Shown here: positions 1 through 9,900 of the stretch, piece after piece
Numbering within the stretch: position 1 is the stretch's first letter
Layout of the letters: every line of letters starts with the position of its first letter
Assembly: GCA_002081555.1 (NCBI GenBank)
Contig: KV921067.1
Coordinates: forward strand, 1 to 25,413
DNA: 25,413 nucleotides
Direction: 5' to 3'
From: Protostelium mycophagum
Taxonomy: Eukaryota > Evosea > Variosea > Protosteliida > Protosteliaceae
Translations under genes and position numbers: made by a program
Notes under the pieces: model-generated
The model's database searches: none
Told to the model about the DNA's origin: nothing
Seen by the model: only the letters and a program-made list of their open reading frames with translations

Positions 1-74
1 TGCGAAGTCAAGCGTGTCTGAGCGAGGCCAGTACTAAGGTGGGAGACCACTTGGGAAGCCCTCGTGACGAACTC
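1..74 (+). rRNA. 5S rRNA, 3' part (cut by the window edge)
   Basis: This is the 3' two-thirds of a 5S rRNA. It matches base for base the complete copy at 6638-6755 (offset 6681), from base 1 through the 3' end at 74 and nine flanking bases beyond. The internal promoter parts are visible: an A-box-like GAAGTCAAGC (4-13), an intermediate element around 33-40 and a C-box core GGGAGACCACTTGGGAA (41-57). The RNA ends in GACGAACTC followed at once by TTTT. The first 44 or so bases lie before the window. The next coding exon, of acyl-CoA oxidase at 203-301, starts mid-codon and lacks the N-terminal half of that protein. The 5S copy therefore most likely sits, in sense orientation, inside an oxidase intron. 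The identification is firm; the intronic location is inferred. Confidence 0.93.
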
Positions 75-140
75 TTTTGCATTCTTTTGCATTCTTTTGC
101 ATTTTTTTGCATTTTCTTGCACTCTTTTGCATTTTTTGGC
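71..140 (+). repeat. 10-bp T-rich tandem repeat after the 5S copy
   Basis: About seven units of a 10-bp motif close to ATTCTTTTGC follow each other without gaps. The first unit overlaps the 3' end of the 5S rRNA (AACTCTTTTGCATT), and one later unit (121-130) repeats the ACTCTTTTGC of the 5S terminus. Every unit carries a run of three to seven T. The array looks like amplification of the 5S 3' end and its poly-T terminator, which would give several back-up RNA polymerase III stops. The second 5S copy has only one such unit. Confidence 0.8.
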
Positions 141-202
141 TCTTTCTGTTTGCAATATTCACAACATTTTAATTTATTTTTTGTAAAATATATTGAATTT
201 AG

Positions 203-2388
203 CAGCCAAGCTCTTGTATATGCCACCTTGATTGGAGAGAGGCTCCTTGTCGTACCTTGTGTGTATGACATCATATCTCAGATGATCACTATCGCAGTCA
301 GGTAAGATATCTTAACATTCACATCCAGAGGCTCATTCACATAGATATGGAATCGCGCGAATCCAAGGACCTAAAGACATGCAATTGATGCAGTATCAAG
401 CTCATCAGACATCTATCATGCCGATATTAGCCATCACATATGCCACAAACATTGTGGGAAGGTACAAGATTGTCATTGTAATACCTGCAGTCCGAACACT
501 GCGGAAAAGTTGTAGTGCAACACTGTATAGATTTCAATTCTTCAGTGACGCGTAAATTCGTCATTGTCCACGTGATCTCATCCAGCCACTAAAAACAGAT
601 CATCTATTTTTAGACAAAAAAATATCCGTCTCTTTTGTCCGAAACAAATAGTTATTATTGTACTGAAACACCACAGATCCGTAGCTGAGCGCTGGAAGCG
701 CGACTTGCTGTCCTCTCAAAACCCGGAGGAAGAGGGCACCTTTATCGCGGCATCACAGGAGATGCACTCTCTAACAGCTGGAATGAAGGCGTGGATCGGC
801 TGGTGGGCCGCAGAGTCGCTTGAGGCCATCAGAAGGTAGATTTTTTGAGATAAAAATGCAGATTTAATTTTAAAATTGAAAAATGTTGATGAGAATAGGT
901 CTTTGGGAGGCCACGCATATTCTGCATATAATGCTATCGGTGGCATGATTGGTGACTTTGCCGTAATCACCGCAGGTAACCACGATGACATCCTCTAAGC
1001 GATTAATATACTGAAATCTCCATTGCAACATATAATCTGCACTTTAAAAATCACGGTGTGACATCAATTCTCCAGCAAAGAGCTCCATCATCATTCTATC
1101 GAAATAATCTCTCGTTGTAGAACGGACTGAAAAATTGTGCAGGGGGAGGGGACAATACTGTGCTGGCGCAGCAGACTGCAAGGTACCTTCTCTCTTCTTT
1201 AAACAAGTTACAAAAGCATAAGAGATTGGCGAAATCAGTCGAGGTGAGGGTTCTGAGACATTTTATTTTAAAAGTCGTATTGCTTTGAAACTCGAGGAAA
1301 TTTCGTCGAATAATCGTGAAATTTCGAGGGAAAATCGCTGAAATAAATAGTATTTTGCTGGAATAGAAAACATCAAAGGCAGAAAATTTGATTTGGATAG
1401 CACTTCTGGAAGACTCGGTACGTAAATTGAAATTTCCACGGTATTTCCCTGAAAAAGATTCAAAAAATGATCGAAGATTTTTTCCAAAACCAACAAAATT
1501 AATTTTATTTTCACTCATCGATGAAAGTTGCCATGGAGACACTCGCCCTGGCATGTGTGAAGAGCGCAGCAGACAAGATGGTGACGTCTATATCTGTCGG
1601 GAAACCGACCGAAGAAGCTTGGAACCTCAACATGCATGCGCTTCTAGATGCCTCGAAATGCCACACTTTATACTATATGGTAGTGTCTTTACAATCATCT
1701 TGGTCCAACAGCTCTCCCTCTTACCGTGGTTTCCATCGCTAATTACCGCATTCTTTCGCGGGAACTGGGCCAAGATTTATTGTACGGAAAAATGATATTG
1801 ACAAGTTGTAGATGAACACTTTTTCAGAATACATAAACAATGTCGACCAAAGAGATATCAAGAAGATCCTCACAGATTTGCTGGATCTGTCGACATTCTG
1901 GTTCATGGAACGAATGGCCTCCTTATTCATGGAACACGAGGTGATATTATTTATTTTCAATAATCAAATAAATATAATAGGTGCTCGTTCCCAAAGACGT
2001 CTCCTTCATTAGACAGAAAGTGATCGACCTCTCCGCCAAAGTGAGACCGCAGGCACTACCTCTCGTCGATGCATTTGGTGGGTCGCATGAAAAGATGGTG
2101 TCGTTGCTGATGTCTTTGCAGCTTGGCCCGACTGGATCTTGAAGTCGTAAGTGGATCAATGTGTTGTTGGTGTTTGTGTTGTCGTGGCGCTCATCTCTGC
2201 GACACCGGAGTCTCCACGATGATTACCACGATCTACAGATAGGTGTTGACATATGCAGACCTCTTGGACGTTATGATGGAGCTATTTATAGCAGATATCT
2301 AGACATCGTGAAGTCAGCACCTGGATGCTTTGGTGTGCCAGAGTACTTCGAGAAGCACATCCTTCCCCTCACAAAATCATCCCTCTGA
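203..2388 (+). CDS. ACOX: Acyl-CoA oxidase (peroxisomal), C-terminal part; 5' end outside window
   Basis: FAD-dependent oxidase of the first step of peroxisomal beta-oxidation (acyl-CoA + O2 to enoyl-CoA + H2O2). Exons that join in frame: 203-301, 345-461, 677-835, 899-975, 1143-1243, 1539-1679, 1812-1940, 1981-2077, 2122-2146, 2259-2388. Visible family motifs in order: YATLIGERL and TIAVRYG at the start; LGGHAYSAYN (901-); the flavin-domain GDNTVLAQQTARYLL (1149-); EEAWNL; KVRPQALPLVDAF; LGRYDGAIYSRYL near the end. The protein ends in KSSL, which could be a weak PTS1 peroxisomal signal. The first exon starts with the last base of a codon, so upstream exons are missing. Intron 1244-1538 is long for this window, and the product there is about 20 residues shorter than typical family members. 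A small exon, for example 1401-1417, may be missed, and the 1538 acceptor is the least certain. Confidence 0.93.
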
Positions 2389-2596
2389 TCTCTGATGATA
2401 AAGATAAAGTTTTGTGCATGAACAGTTATCACAAGGAAAAATGATTCGAATGTCTATTCCCATCATCTTGGTTCTTGTCTCTCAGATCGATTGTAGACAA
2501 GAGCCAACAAAAATAACCGTGAACCGTTGCGAGAACAACCGCAAAAAAAAACCGCACCGTTTAGTTATTTCTGACAACAGCACATCCAGATCGACA

Positions 2597-3347
2597 ATGG
2601 GAGGTCTTAAGTTGGGTCGAGAAGCTCAGAATAAGGTAGTCTATTCGTAAAAGACATCGTGCTCGCACAGATTAACCGATATAGTATGACGAAGCCAGAC
2701 AGAATCCAGATCATGCAGGGTTTCTCGAGAAGAAAGGTCGGAGGGATAATATATCTATAACTGCTGACGAGATGAAGGTGCAAAGAGGAAGAACTGGAAT
2801 GCTCGATGGTTCGTTATGAAGGATAATTATCTGTTCTACAGCAAAAGCAGAAAGGTGAGTGTGAATCTAATAGACATGAGACTTCCGTCTCGATCTGAGG
2901 TGCTCACCCTCTGATCGTTAATTTGTTCTAAGCCACGCTCTTCATTCTTAATAAGAGCAGGCAAATCCACAAGGCATCATCAACCTCCACGGTTGCACTG
3001 TAGTTAAACCGGAAGGACTCAACTCACGACCCACCTGCTTCAATGTCCTGGCTCCGAAATCGGTTTCTGTCGATTCGAAATGGACCAACCGTCTTTATTT
3101 CTTCGCGGCAAAGGACGATACAGAGATGAAAGATTGGATTAAAGCCATCGAGAAGGCCAGCCAGAAACCCGCTCAGAAAGATAAGACCGAGGAGACTCAG
3201 GGACAACCTCAAGTCCAGCCGTCCTCATCTTCTGTCTATGAACCCAATTCGCCCGGCGGCGATTCTTCTGATTCCGATGAAGGAGAAAATGGAACGAGAG
3301 AAAAGCTAACCACGCCCACCTTGCCTTTACCAGAGGAGCCCAAATGA
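2597..3347 (+). CDS. Small PH-domain protein
   Basis: A 184-residue protein made almost entirely of one pleckstrin-homology domain, so probably a phosphoinositide- or protein-binding adaptor at membranes. Exons: 2597-2635, 2685-2736, 2778-2854, 2961-3347; all join in frame with GT-AG introns of 41-106 nt. The N-terminus MGGLKLGREAQNKYDEA leads straight into the PH core: GFLEKKGAKRKNWNARW (first strands, with the basic loop that often contacts phosphoinositides), FVMKDNYLFY, and the C-terminal helix with the invariant Trp in DDTEMKDWIKAIEKA. After residue 125 comes a polar Ser/Glu/Pro-rich tail without a domain. The start at 2597 is chosen because it opens the conserved-looking N-terminus. The frame stays open upstream to about 2441, so a longer N-terminus is possible. 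No partner is identifiable from the neighbours; the gene is 208 bp after the oxidase stop. Confidence 0.87.
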
Positions 3348-3542
3348 GTTTCCCCCATACAAGAACATTACCCACTTTATTTTCGTGATGACAAACAGAA
3401 TGCAATCACTATTGGCTCAATATAAACAAGGTTTAAAAACATGTGCACATGATGGCTCTGTTTTCGTTTCTTTTCGCCATTTTAAAATAAAAAACATTTG
3501 GAATTTCGCCCAACAAACAGAAGCTGCATTCACATTTTTGGG

Positions 3543-6500
3543 ATGGATGTCTCTTTGGGGAGCTCGATCAACTCGAGTACCAACTCTATAAGTTTGCAAG
3601 ACTCGAATAGAAGTACAGAGACAGAGGGTGATGACGGGGATGTCTCTGGCAACATGATAAGCGAAGAGGATCTGTGCATTATGGAGCGAATTGATTGGGA
3701 GATCAGCCCTTTTGATCTGGTGGAATGGCGCAAGTTATTTGAGAATATTGACAATTTGGACGATAACAAATTGGGAGGTATTAATGTGAAATTTGATCTG
3801 CTAGCTCACTCTTTTAAGAGGAAGGATTCATGTCTTGGTCAGCCTGTAATTATTCAGACGTTTCACGTGACAAATTGAACTTCATATGGTGAGGAGCTGC
3901 AACACATTCAGTTAATGTCATCTTAAATAAACTTAGGTGGCTCGCTGATATCGATCAAGATCAAAGCCTCAGTTTTGATGAGTTCTCCATAGCCCTATTT
4001 CTCATAAAGGTACTTTCTTCATTATCGTAAATCACGCTTTTCCCCGTCTTGTTTCAGTCATGCTTCGGCGTGTTACCGAAAGGATCTGGATCACAAAGAA
4101 CATTTCACATTTTCATCACCGATGACGTCACAACAGGCCGTGAGAGATGGAAAAAAACTGCCAAGATATCTACCAAATGAGTGGTTGCCAAACAACAAGA
4201 GAAACAACTTTTCGAGAGCACCAAATTTTCCCGCGCTCGTCAAAAAGAGCAGAGCGGTAAGAAAGCAATTATAAATTATTTTATGATTTATATTTATTCC
4301 AAAAAAATGGCCTACATTTAAATTTAAATTTCTCTAGTACAATTCCGCGAAATACGATTTTCAGATGGCACAAAAGATGCGATTAAATTATTTGGTGGAT
4401 CTACAACTGGTCAATTGATTTTTGAAAATAATTCTGAGATATTTCAGACCATTTTGAGGCCGTCAGAAAGCAAAGAGAGAGTGAAGAAACAGACGTCAAA
4501 ACCTCAGTCGCCAAGTGACAGTCGGTTTCCACCATCGTGAGCATTTATTTACGTTTTTTTGAAACATCTTCACATCCAGAATTATTTTTCAGGAATTGTG
4601 ACGGAATTTTACCTGAGTTTTCATTGAAATTTCACAGAAAAACACCACCCTCTGGCTCAGTATTTTACATAAACGGTGCTGCTTTCAAACCAACTGATGT
4701 GCTGGTGAATGCGCCCAGACCAAGGTGACACATTTTAATTTTATTTATTTGTTTTTTTTGTGACACGTCATCATCGAAGAAAATCGTTTGGAATTTTTCA
4801 ACTAAATTTCGCATGGAATTTTTAACTATGGAAAAATTTTGACGAAGACAGTCACTTGCCGCCCAAGACTGAAGAAGAGAGGGCAAAACACAATAAAGAG
4901 GCCGAGTTGCTGCAAGCCAGACTGAAAGCTTACCGTACGTTCCAAACATCCTTTTCTGATTTCACAAAACTGCACCAAAGTGTATTCATTTGCAAAGCCA
5001 AAACATTTTCAAAAACATCAGAATAACACATCTATATCTAAATATATTTACCATTCTCGCTATGCCACATCATCGGTTCTTTCCACAAATAAATTAATAC
5101 CTCTGCACAAAGATTTACAAATATAACAGTGGAGCAACTTTTCACAAATAAATTAATACCTCTGCACAAAGATTTACAAATATAACAGTGGAGCAACTTT
5201 CCACAAATAAATTAATACCTCTGCACAAAGATTTACAAATATAACAGTGGAGCAAGAGGAGAGGGACAGGATCAGACGTGAGGAGCTCAAAGACATAAGA
5301 GATAATAAGATGAAGGAAAACAAGAAGTATTGGCTCTCTGTGATTGAAACTTGGCCCAAGATGTGAGACGATTTGAATCATTTTTCACGGATTTTTCTTT
5401 GAATTTTCAAGCTTCTGGTGGAAGGGTTGCAAAAGAATGAAACGTATCTACAACGTGCCATAATGACTTGATCAGGAAATCACTTCCAAAAACGCGGCAA
5501 CTCTGGTGGCAAGGTTTCCCGCCAAATGTGCGCGGGAAAATGTGGGAGCTCGCTACAACAAACGATCTCAACATAACAGAAGACCTTTTTGTTATTTTTG
5601 GTGGACACGCCAGGAGCACAAAAGAAGCCAGAGCGGCCAAGAAGAGACAAGAGCGAAAGATGGACACCGAAAATTCACAGAAAATTCAAGAGAATGTTTC
5701 GGGAAAATTCGAGGAAGAGAAGATCACGAACGTGGTGGTTTTGGGCCGTGAAGACACTGTGGACCTCATCCATTTGGACTTGCCACGCACTTTTCCCGCG
5801 CTTTCTATCTTTCAGCCGGAGGGGCCCTGCCACAACCAGCTCAAAGACGTGCTGGAAGCTTACGTCTGTTACCGTCCAGACATCGGTTACGTGCGTATTT
5901 CATTTCTTCTTATATCTCTGTTGTAGAAAACGAGTCATATGTCCCAGAAATGGATTTATTCATTGGATGTGCGACTTAACACAAATAAATGCATTGTTCT
6001 TATATCCCCATAGAACCACTTTTGATTATGGGATAGGTACAAGGAATGTCGTACATCGCCGCGGTTTTGTTGTTGAACTTGGACACGTTTCCCGCATTCA
6101 AAGTCCTTGCGAACCTGCTGAACAAACAACTGTTCAGAATCTTCTTCAAAATGTCACAAAACGAGGTGAAATGTCCTTAGAAGAGGGGATTTATTCATGA
6201 TAATAAGGTGGAAGCATTCATGATGTGGTTCGATTCGCTAGTGCAGAGCTATCTTCCAAAGGTTCACAGGATTTTCGCACAGAACGGGATAAGCCACACA
6301 TACATTGTAGATTGGTGAGTGTCTTTGAAGGTTATGTGAAGACTGATAAAGACAGGATCATGACAATATTCAGCAAGACATTGCCCATTGATACCGCGAT
6401 GAGGATTTGGGACATGGTGTTTTTAGATGGAGAGTCATTCATAGTGAGGACCGCCCTGGGACTGTTGAAATTGTACAGCTCAAAGATTGAGAAGTCCACA

Positions 6501-6923
6501 TTCGAGCAGATCATGCACATCTTGACAAAACTTCCCTCGGTAAGTGAATCGATGGACAAAAGATGCTGGGTCATACATGGAAATATTTTTGGCTGCAAAG
6601 TGTGACGATTTGATTGTTGTGAATGTTTGCACTCATCGGGTTCGTTCATATCGACACAGTCTACCGCATCCCTTGCCGCACTGCGAAGTCAAGCGTGTCT
6701 GAGCGAGGCCAGTACTAAGGTGGGAGACCACTTGGGAAGCCCTCGTGACGAACTCTTTTGCATTTTTAGCATACATGTGACCAACTCTGGGCTTTTTTGC
6801 TTTGAAACAACTTTTGGTGGCATCTGCAGGACTGACACACGACAGCTCGAAGAAGACGAATTATTTGTTTCTATCGAGAAGATAGATTTTGGACCGACAC
6901 ACATGGCAAGGTTCACGATATGA
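3543..6923 (+). CDS. EH-domain plus TBC-domain protein (predicted Rab GTPase-activating protein)
   Basis: About 585 residues. Exons: 3543-3777, 3894-4009, 4137-4256, 4448-4536, 4638-4724, 4852-4934, 5248-5362, 5476-5890, 6037-6165, 6208-6314, 6356-6539, 6846-6923. The N-terminal EH domain has WEISPFDLVEWRKLFENID, then WLADIDQDQSLSFDEF (EF-hand-like loop) and LPRYLPNEWLP. A charged linker follows (residues about 215-280, possible coiled coil). The C-terminal TBC domain has LWWQGFPPNVRGKMWELA, IHLDLPRTFP with the arginine finger (codon 5786-5788) and GYVQGMSYIA with the glutamine finger (codon 6040-6042), so it should be catalytically active on a Rab. EH domains bind NPF motifs of endocytic proteins, so a role in endocytic Rab control is inferred. 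The second exon boundary (3777 to 3894 or 3897, or another solution) is uncertain because the joined EH helix comes out short. The last intron, 6540-6845, contains a whole 5S rRNA gene. The stop lies 37 bp from the convergent CLU gene. Confidence 0.88.
5080..5255 (+). repeat. 59-bp tandem triplication spanning a 3' splice site
   Basis: Three nearly identical 59-bp units begin at about 5080, 5139 and 5198; single-base differences are seen near CTTTCC/CTTTTC. Each unit holds the end of intron 4935-5247 plus the first eight bases of the following exon, so the acceptor (ATAACAG, then TGGAGCAA) is present three times, ending at 5129, 5188 and 5247. Only the last acceptor gives an open reading frame into the TBC part. 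Using either earlier one soon runs into a stop codon. Confidence 0.95.
6638..6755 (+). rRNA. 5S rRNA, complete, inside an intron of the EH-TBC gene
   Basis: A 118-nt 5S rRNA. The two ends, GGGTTCGTT (6638-6646) and GACGAACTC (6747-6755), pair over nine positions to form helix I, with two G-U pairs. The internal polymerase III promoter is recognisable: A-box-like GAAGTCAAGC (6685-6694), intermediate element in ACTAAGGTG, and C-box GGGAGACCACTTGGGAA (6722-6738). The RNA is transcribed in the same direction as the host gene and lies wholly within intron 6540-6845, about 98 nt after the donor and 90 nt before the acceptor. An open frame passes through it by chance and should not be taken for protein. 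The overlapping part is identical to the copy at 1-74, so both are probably under the same selection or recently copied. Confidence 0.95.
6756..6759 (+). terminator. RNA polymerase III terminator of 5S rRNA
   Basis: A TTTT run directly follows the 3' end of the 5S rRNA, with a further TTTTT at 6764-6768. This is the usual polymerase III stop signal. Confidence 0.8.
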
Positions 6924-6960
6924 GATTTTATACAGTGTGGTGTAATTACAGTTGTACACG

Positions 6961-9900
6961 TCATCGCAATTGAATCGCTTTGGATCTTTGGCTCTTCTGG
7001 TGCATCTCTATTGCTTTCAGCAGATACTGAGATATCACCTAATAAAAATTGAATAATCTATTGTCCAAAATAAAACTACCTCTTGCGCTTGGTTTCTTCC
7101 CACAAGCAGTTCGCGCAGCTCTTGCAACACGGGCACGTGGTCGGGCCTGGTGAACAGAGTCCTCAAGAAGATCTCCGTCGCCTTCTTTCGCTGCTCCATA
7201 GACACGAGGAATGTCGCGTATTGAATCAAACTAAACCTGAAAGAGGTGAGGATACTGCATGCATCAGAAGAATACCAATCCGAAGGGTCAGATTGAATGG
7301 CATAACAAAAGTATCTATCGGCCTCTTCACATGACACATTGTAAGGACTCCAAGTCATCGTGTGATGCTCTTCACCCGTGTAACTGCCTTTTTTAAATGT
7401 ATACTGAGGAATGCGGCTCTTCAACACCGCATTCCTGATCATCACCTACATTCATTGATCAGTTGTCCAGCTTTTTATGGTGACAGATGAAGAGTTACCT
7501 GTGCATAGTTCCTCAAGATGTATTTGTTGTTTGGGTTGGTTTGCAAAGCTTTGTCGAAGCATCTCAGTGATTTCTCCAAATAGTAAGTCCTGTCTTCGAT
7601 ATTTCTCGGGTTGTTCAATTTGTTAACGTATCCTTCGCAATGTCAGTACTATGTAATTATATTTATGGTGTTCGTCCTCTATAATCTTATGCGGCTCTGC
7701 CGCAGAACAAGTATAGCCGAGGAACCAAAGTGTATGGTGGCTTGCCAAAAACCACCAAAACATGTTTAAAAAACACCAAAAATACATACAAAAACCAGCA
7801 GAATGCATCTTTGCCACAAAACAAAATCACTTGGCACAAATCCAGTGCTTTCCCACGAACAAATATTCATTCATTGTGCAGCTTAACCACAACATTCTAT
7901 TGGGATAGAACGAAAAGTCACCTCTGGCGTGGTTTATAATGGACATGTGCTTCACTTTAGCACCGATGCTTTTAATCTCTGCGCCTTCAAAGATGGGTAC
8001 GTGCATTCTCTCCAGCCTCATCTCAAAGCCTTGGAGCGCGTGGGGTTTTATTTTTATGGCCATCATTTTCAATAATCTTTTCAGTAAGAAAGTCTGCAAG
8101 TGTCAGATTGATTTCCACCCTATAAAGATCTGCCAGACTGGTTTGGTTTTTGCGAGTCAATTCACATATCCATCTTTATAAGAGAATCTAACGTTCTTCA
8201 CCTTTGGTCTGAAAGAGTCTGAACTACCAGAGGAAAACCCCAGAAATGACTCGATATCTGTCCATCTACAACTCGTTCAGCATCACATATTTCTAATGTT
8301 TTCCGGAAGAAAAGAATGTTTTCCAGGAAATTTACTTCTGTGGTACACCAGGCCGTGACTCTCGTGAATTAAAATTCGACCCGAATTTTTGGTCCACAAA
8401 GGGGATGAGACTTTCCCGCCAAAACTCTTCAGACTTCCCGGAATTGGCAAAGCAATTTGAAAGGAAATTTATGATTAATGTCCTGGATATTTCAGAAAAA
8501 AACTTTGTTAAAAACATACTGGTATGGGTGCTCCAATGCGACTCTGAGCTCCTTCATCTTGTCTCTTAACTGGGCTCTTAAGAGCACTTTCATGGCTCTA
8601 CTCAACATCTCCACTTTGCAAAGTGCAAGACAATCTGTCATATGTCAATATTGACATGTGTCATGTGTCAATATTCTGACAACTTAATCAATTTTTGCGG
8701 GGGATACAGAGATGACAAAATGACACATGACGACAAAATGACACATGTCACAATGACATCTGTCAATACATACCTATCAGAGAATCCCGATACCAAGAAC
8801 TCTCTAGATAAGAAGAACACATCGTGTTATGTTCTCCAGATGCATCGTAGTAATCTGTCCCTTGGGATGGCTCTGACAACATCGCTTCTAATCGGGAATG
8901 TATCTTACCGATGTGCCGGGCATTGATTCCAGCCTTGTGGATGTGCCAAATCACCTGAATGTTTTTAGGTGTTGAACTGTTAAAATAATCCAGAGTTTTA
9001 TTTCCATTTTTCGATTAAACTTTCACCACACGATTGGACCAAAGCCCCCTGTATTAATATAATATTAAACACTTCGCTCTTCTGGTATATCTAACGCGTG
9101 TCTTGAATGGTTTGTGGCTTTGCCAGCAGAGGTACCTCTACAAAAATATGCCAAACAAAATAAATTTCAATCATATCAAGTCTACAATAAACATCTTTGC
9201 GATATTCTCTGGTATCTTGATCGTGTCATCAATGATGCGGCTTTGCCGCAAACAAATACACTCTATAAAAATGTAATCACCTTTTGGTAGCTTCTCGACG
9301 CCTCTCTTTCCTTGGTCCTCCAATGAGAGACGATTTCCACAAACTCTGATGAGAAGGCAGGAATCACTACGCTGTGTAAATAATCCGTGGCCTCGAGTAT
9401 CTGCCGGTTGAATTCATTTCTCCCGGGTGTTCCGTCTAATATTCGGGAATGCGCGTCAGAGCACAGGCTGACCGGATAGTTCTTTACAAACTCCGGCCGG
9501 AGGAGCCGGTACATGTGACCCATCTTCACGCTGAGAAATGTCAGGTTTTATTTTATTGAATCTCGAGACTTCGAAACAGTCGGGAGATTCAGGTTCTTTC
9601 GAGATGAGTCTTTGAGACGGTGCTACCGCACGTTCTCGGTTATTAACGGGATGAAAGACTCACTCTGCGTCTGGTTTTTCGGGTGGAAACATCCTGCTGA
9701 AATCAATCAAATAGAACCGCCCATCAGTACCGGTGTGCACTTCCAAATCCACTGTGTTATTTAATGATCCGTGTCTATAAAATAATAAACTGACCTGGAG
9801 TGTAAAAGATATGTTCGGCGGGAGCGCCTCTCACTTGGTGTGGGGCCAGGTTGAGGTTTGCCCCCAAAGCCCTCACCTTCTCCAACAACCCCTGGTCGTT

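Noticed and set aside
2737-2777. Apparent frameshift in the PH domain between GFLEKKG and KRKNW
   Set aside because: A 41-nt GT-AG intron with a CTGAC branch-like motif restores the frame exactly.
3655-3675. ISEEDL in the EH-TBC protein, as in the c-Myc epitope tag
   Set aside because: Only six residues match, in a natural acidic stretch without flanking tag or vector sequence; coincidence.
6627-6923. 98-codon plus-strand open frame running through the 5S rRNA
   Set aside because: It passes through a structural RNA and a spliced intron; only its last 26 codons (6846-6923) are a real exon.
8642-8747. CRISPR-like array from the repeated GACAAAATGACACATG motif
   Set aside because: Only two adjacent copies without spacers, within a eukaryotic intron.
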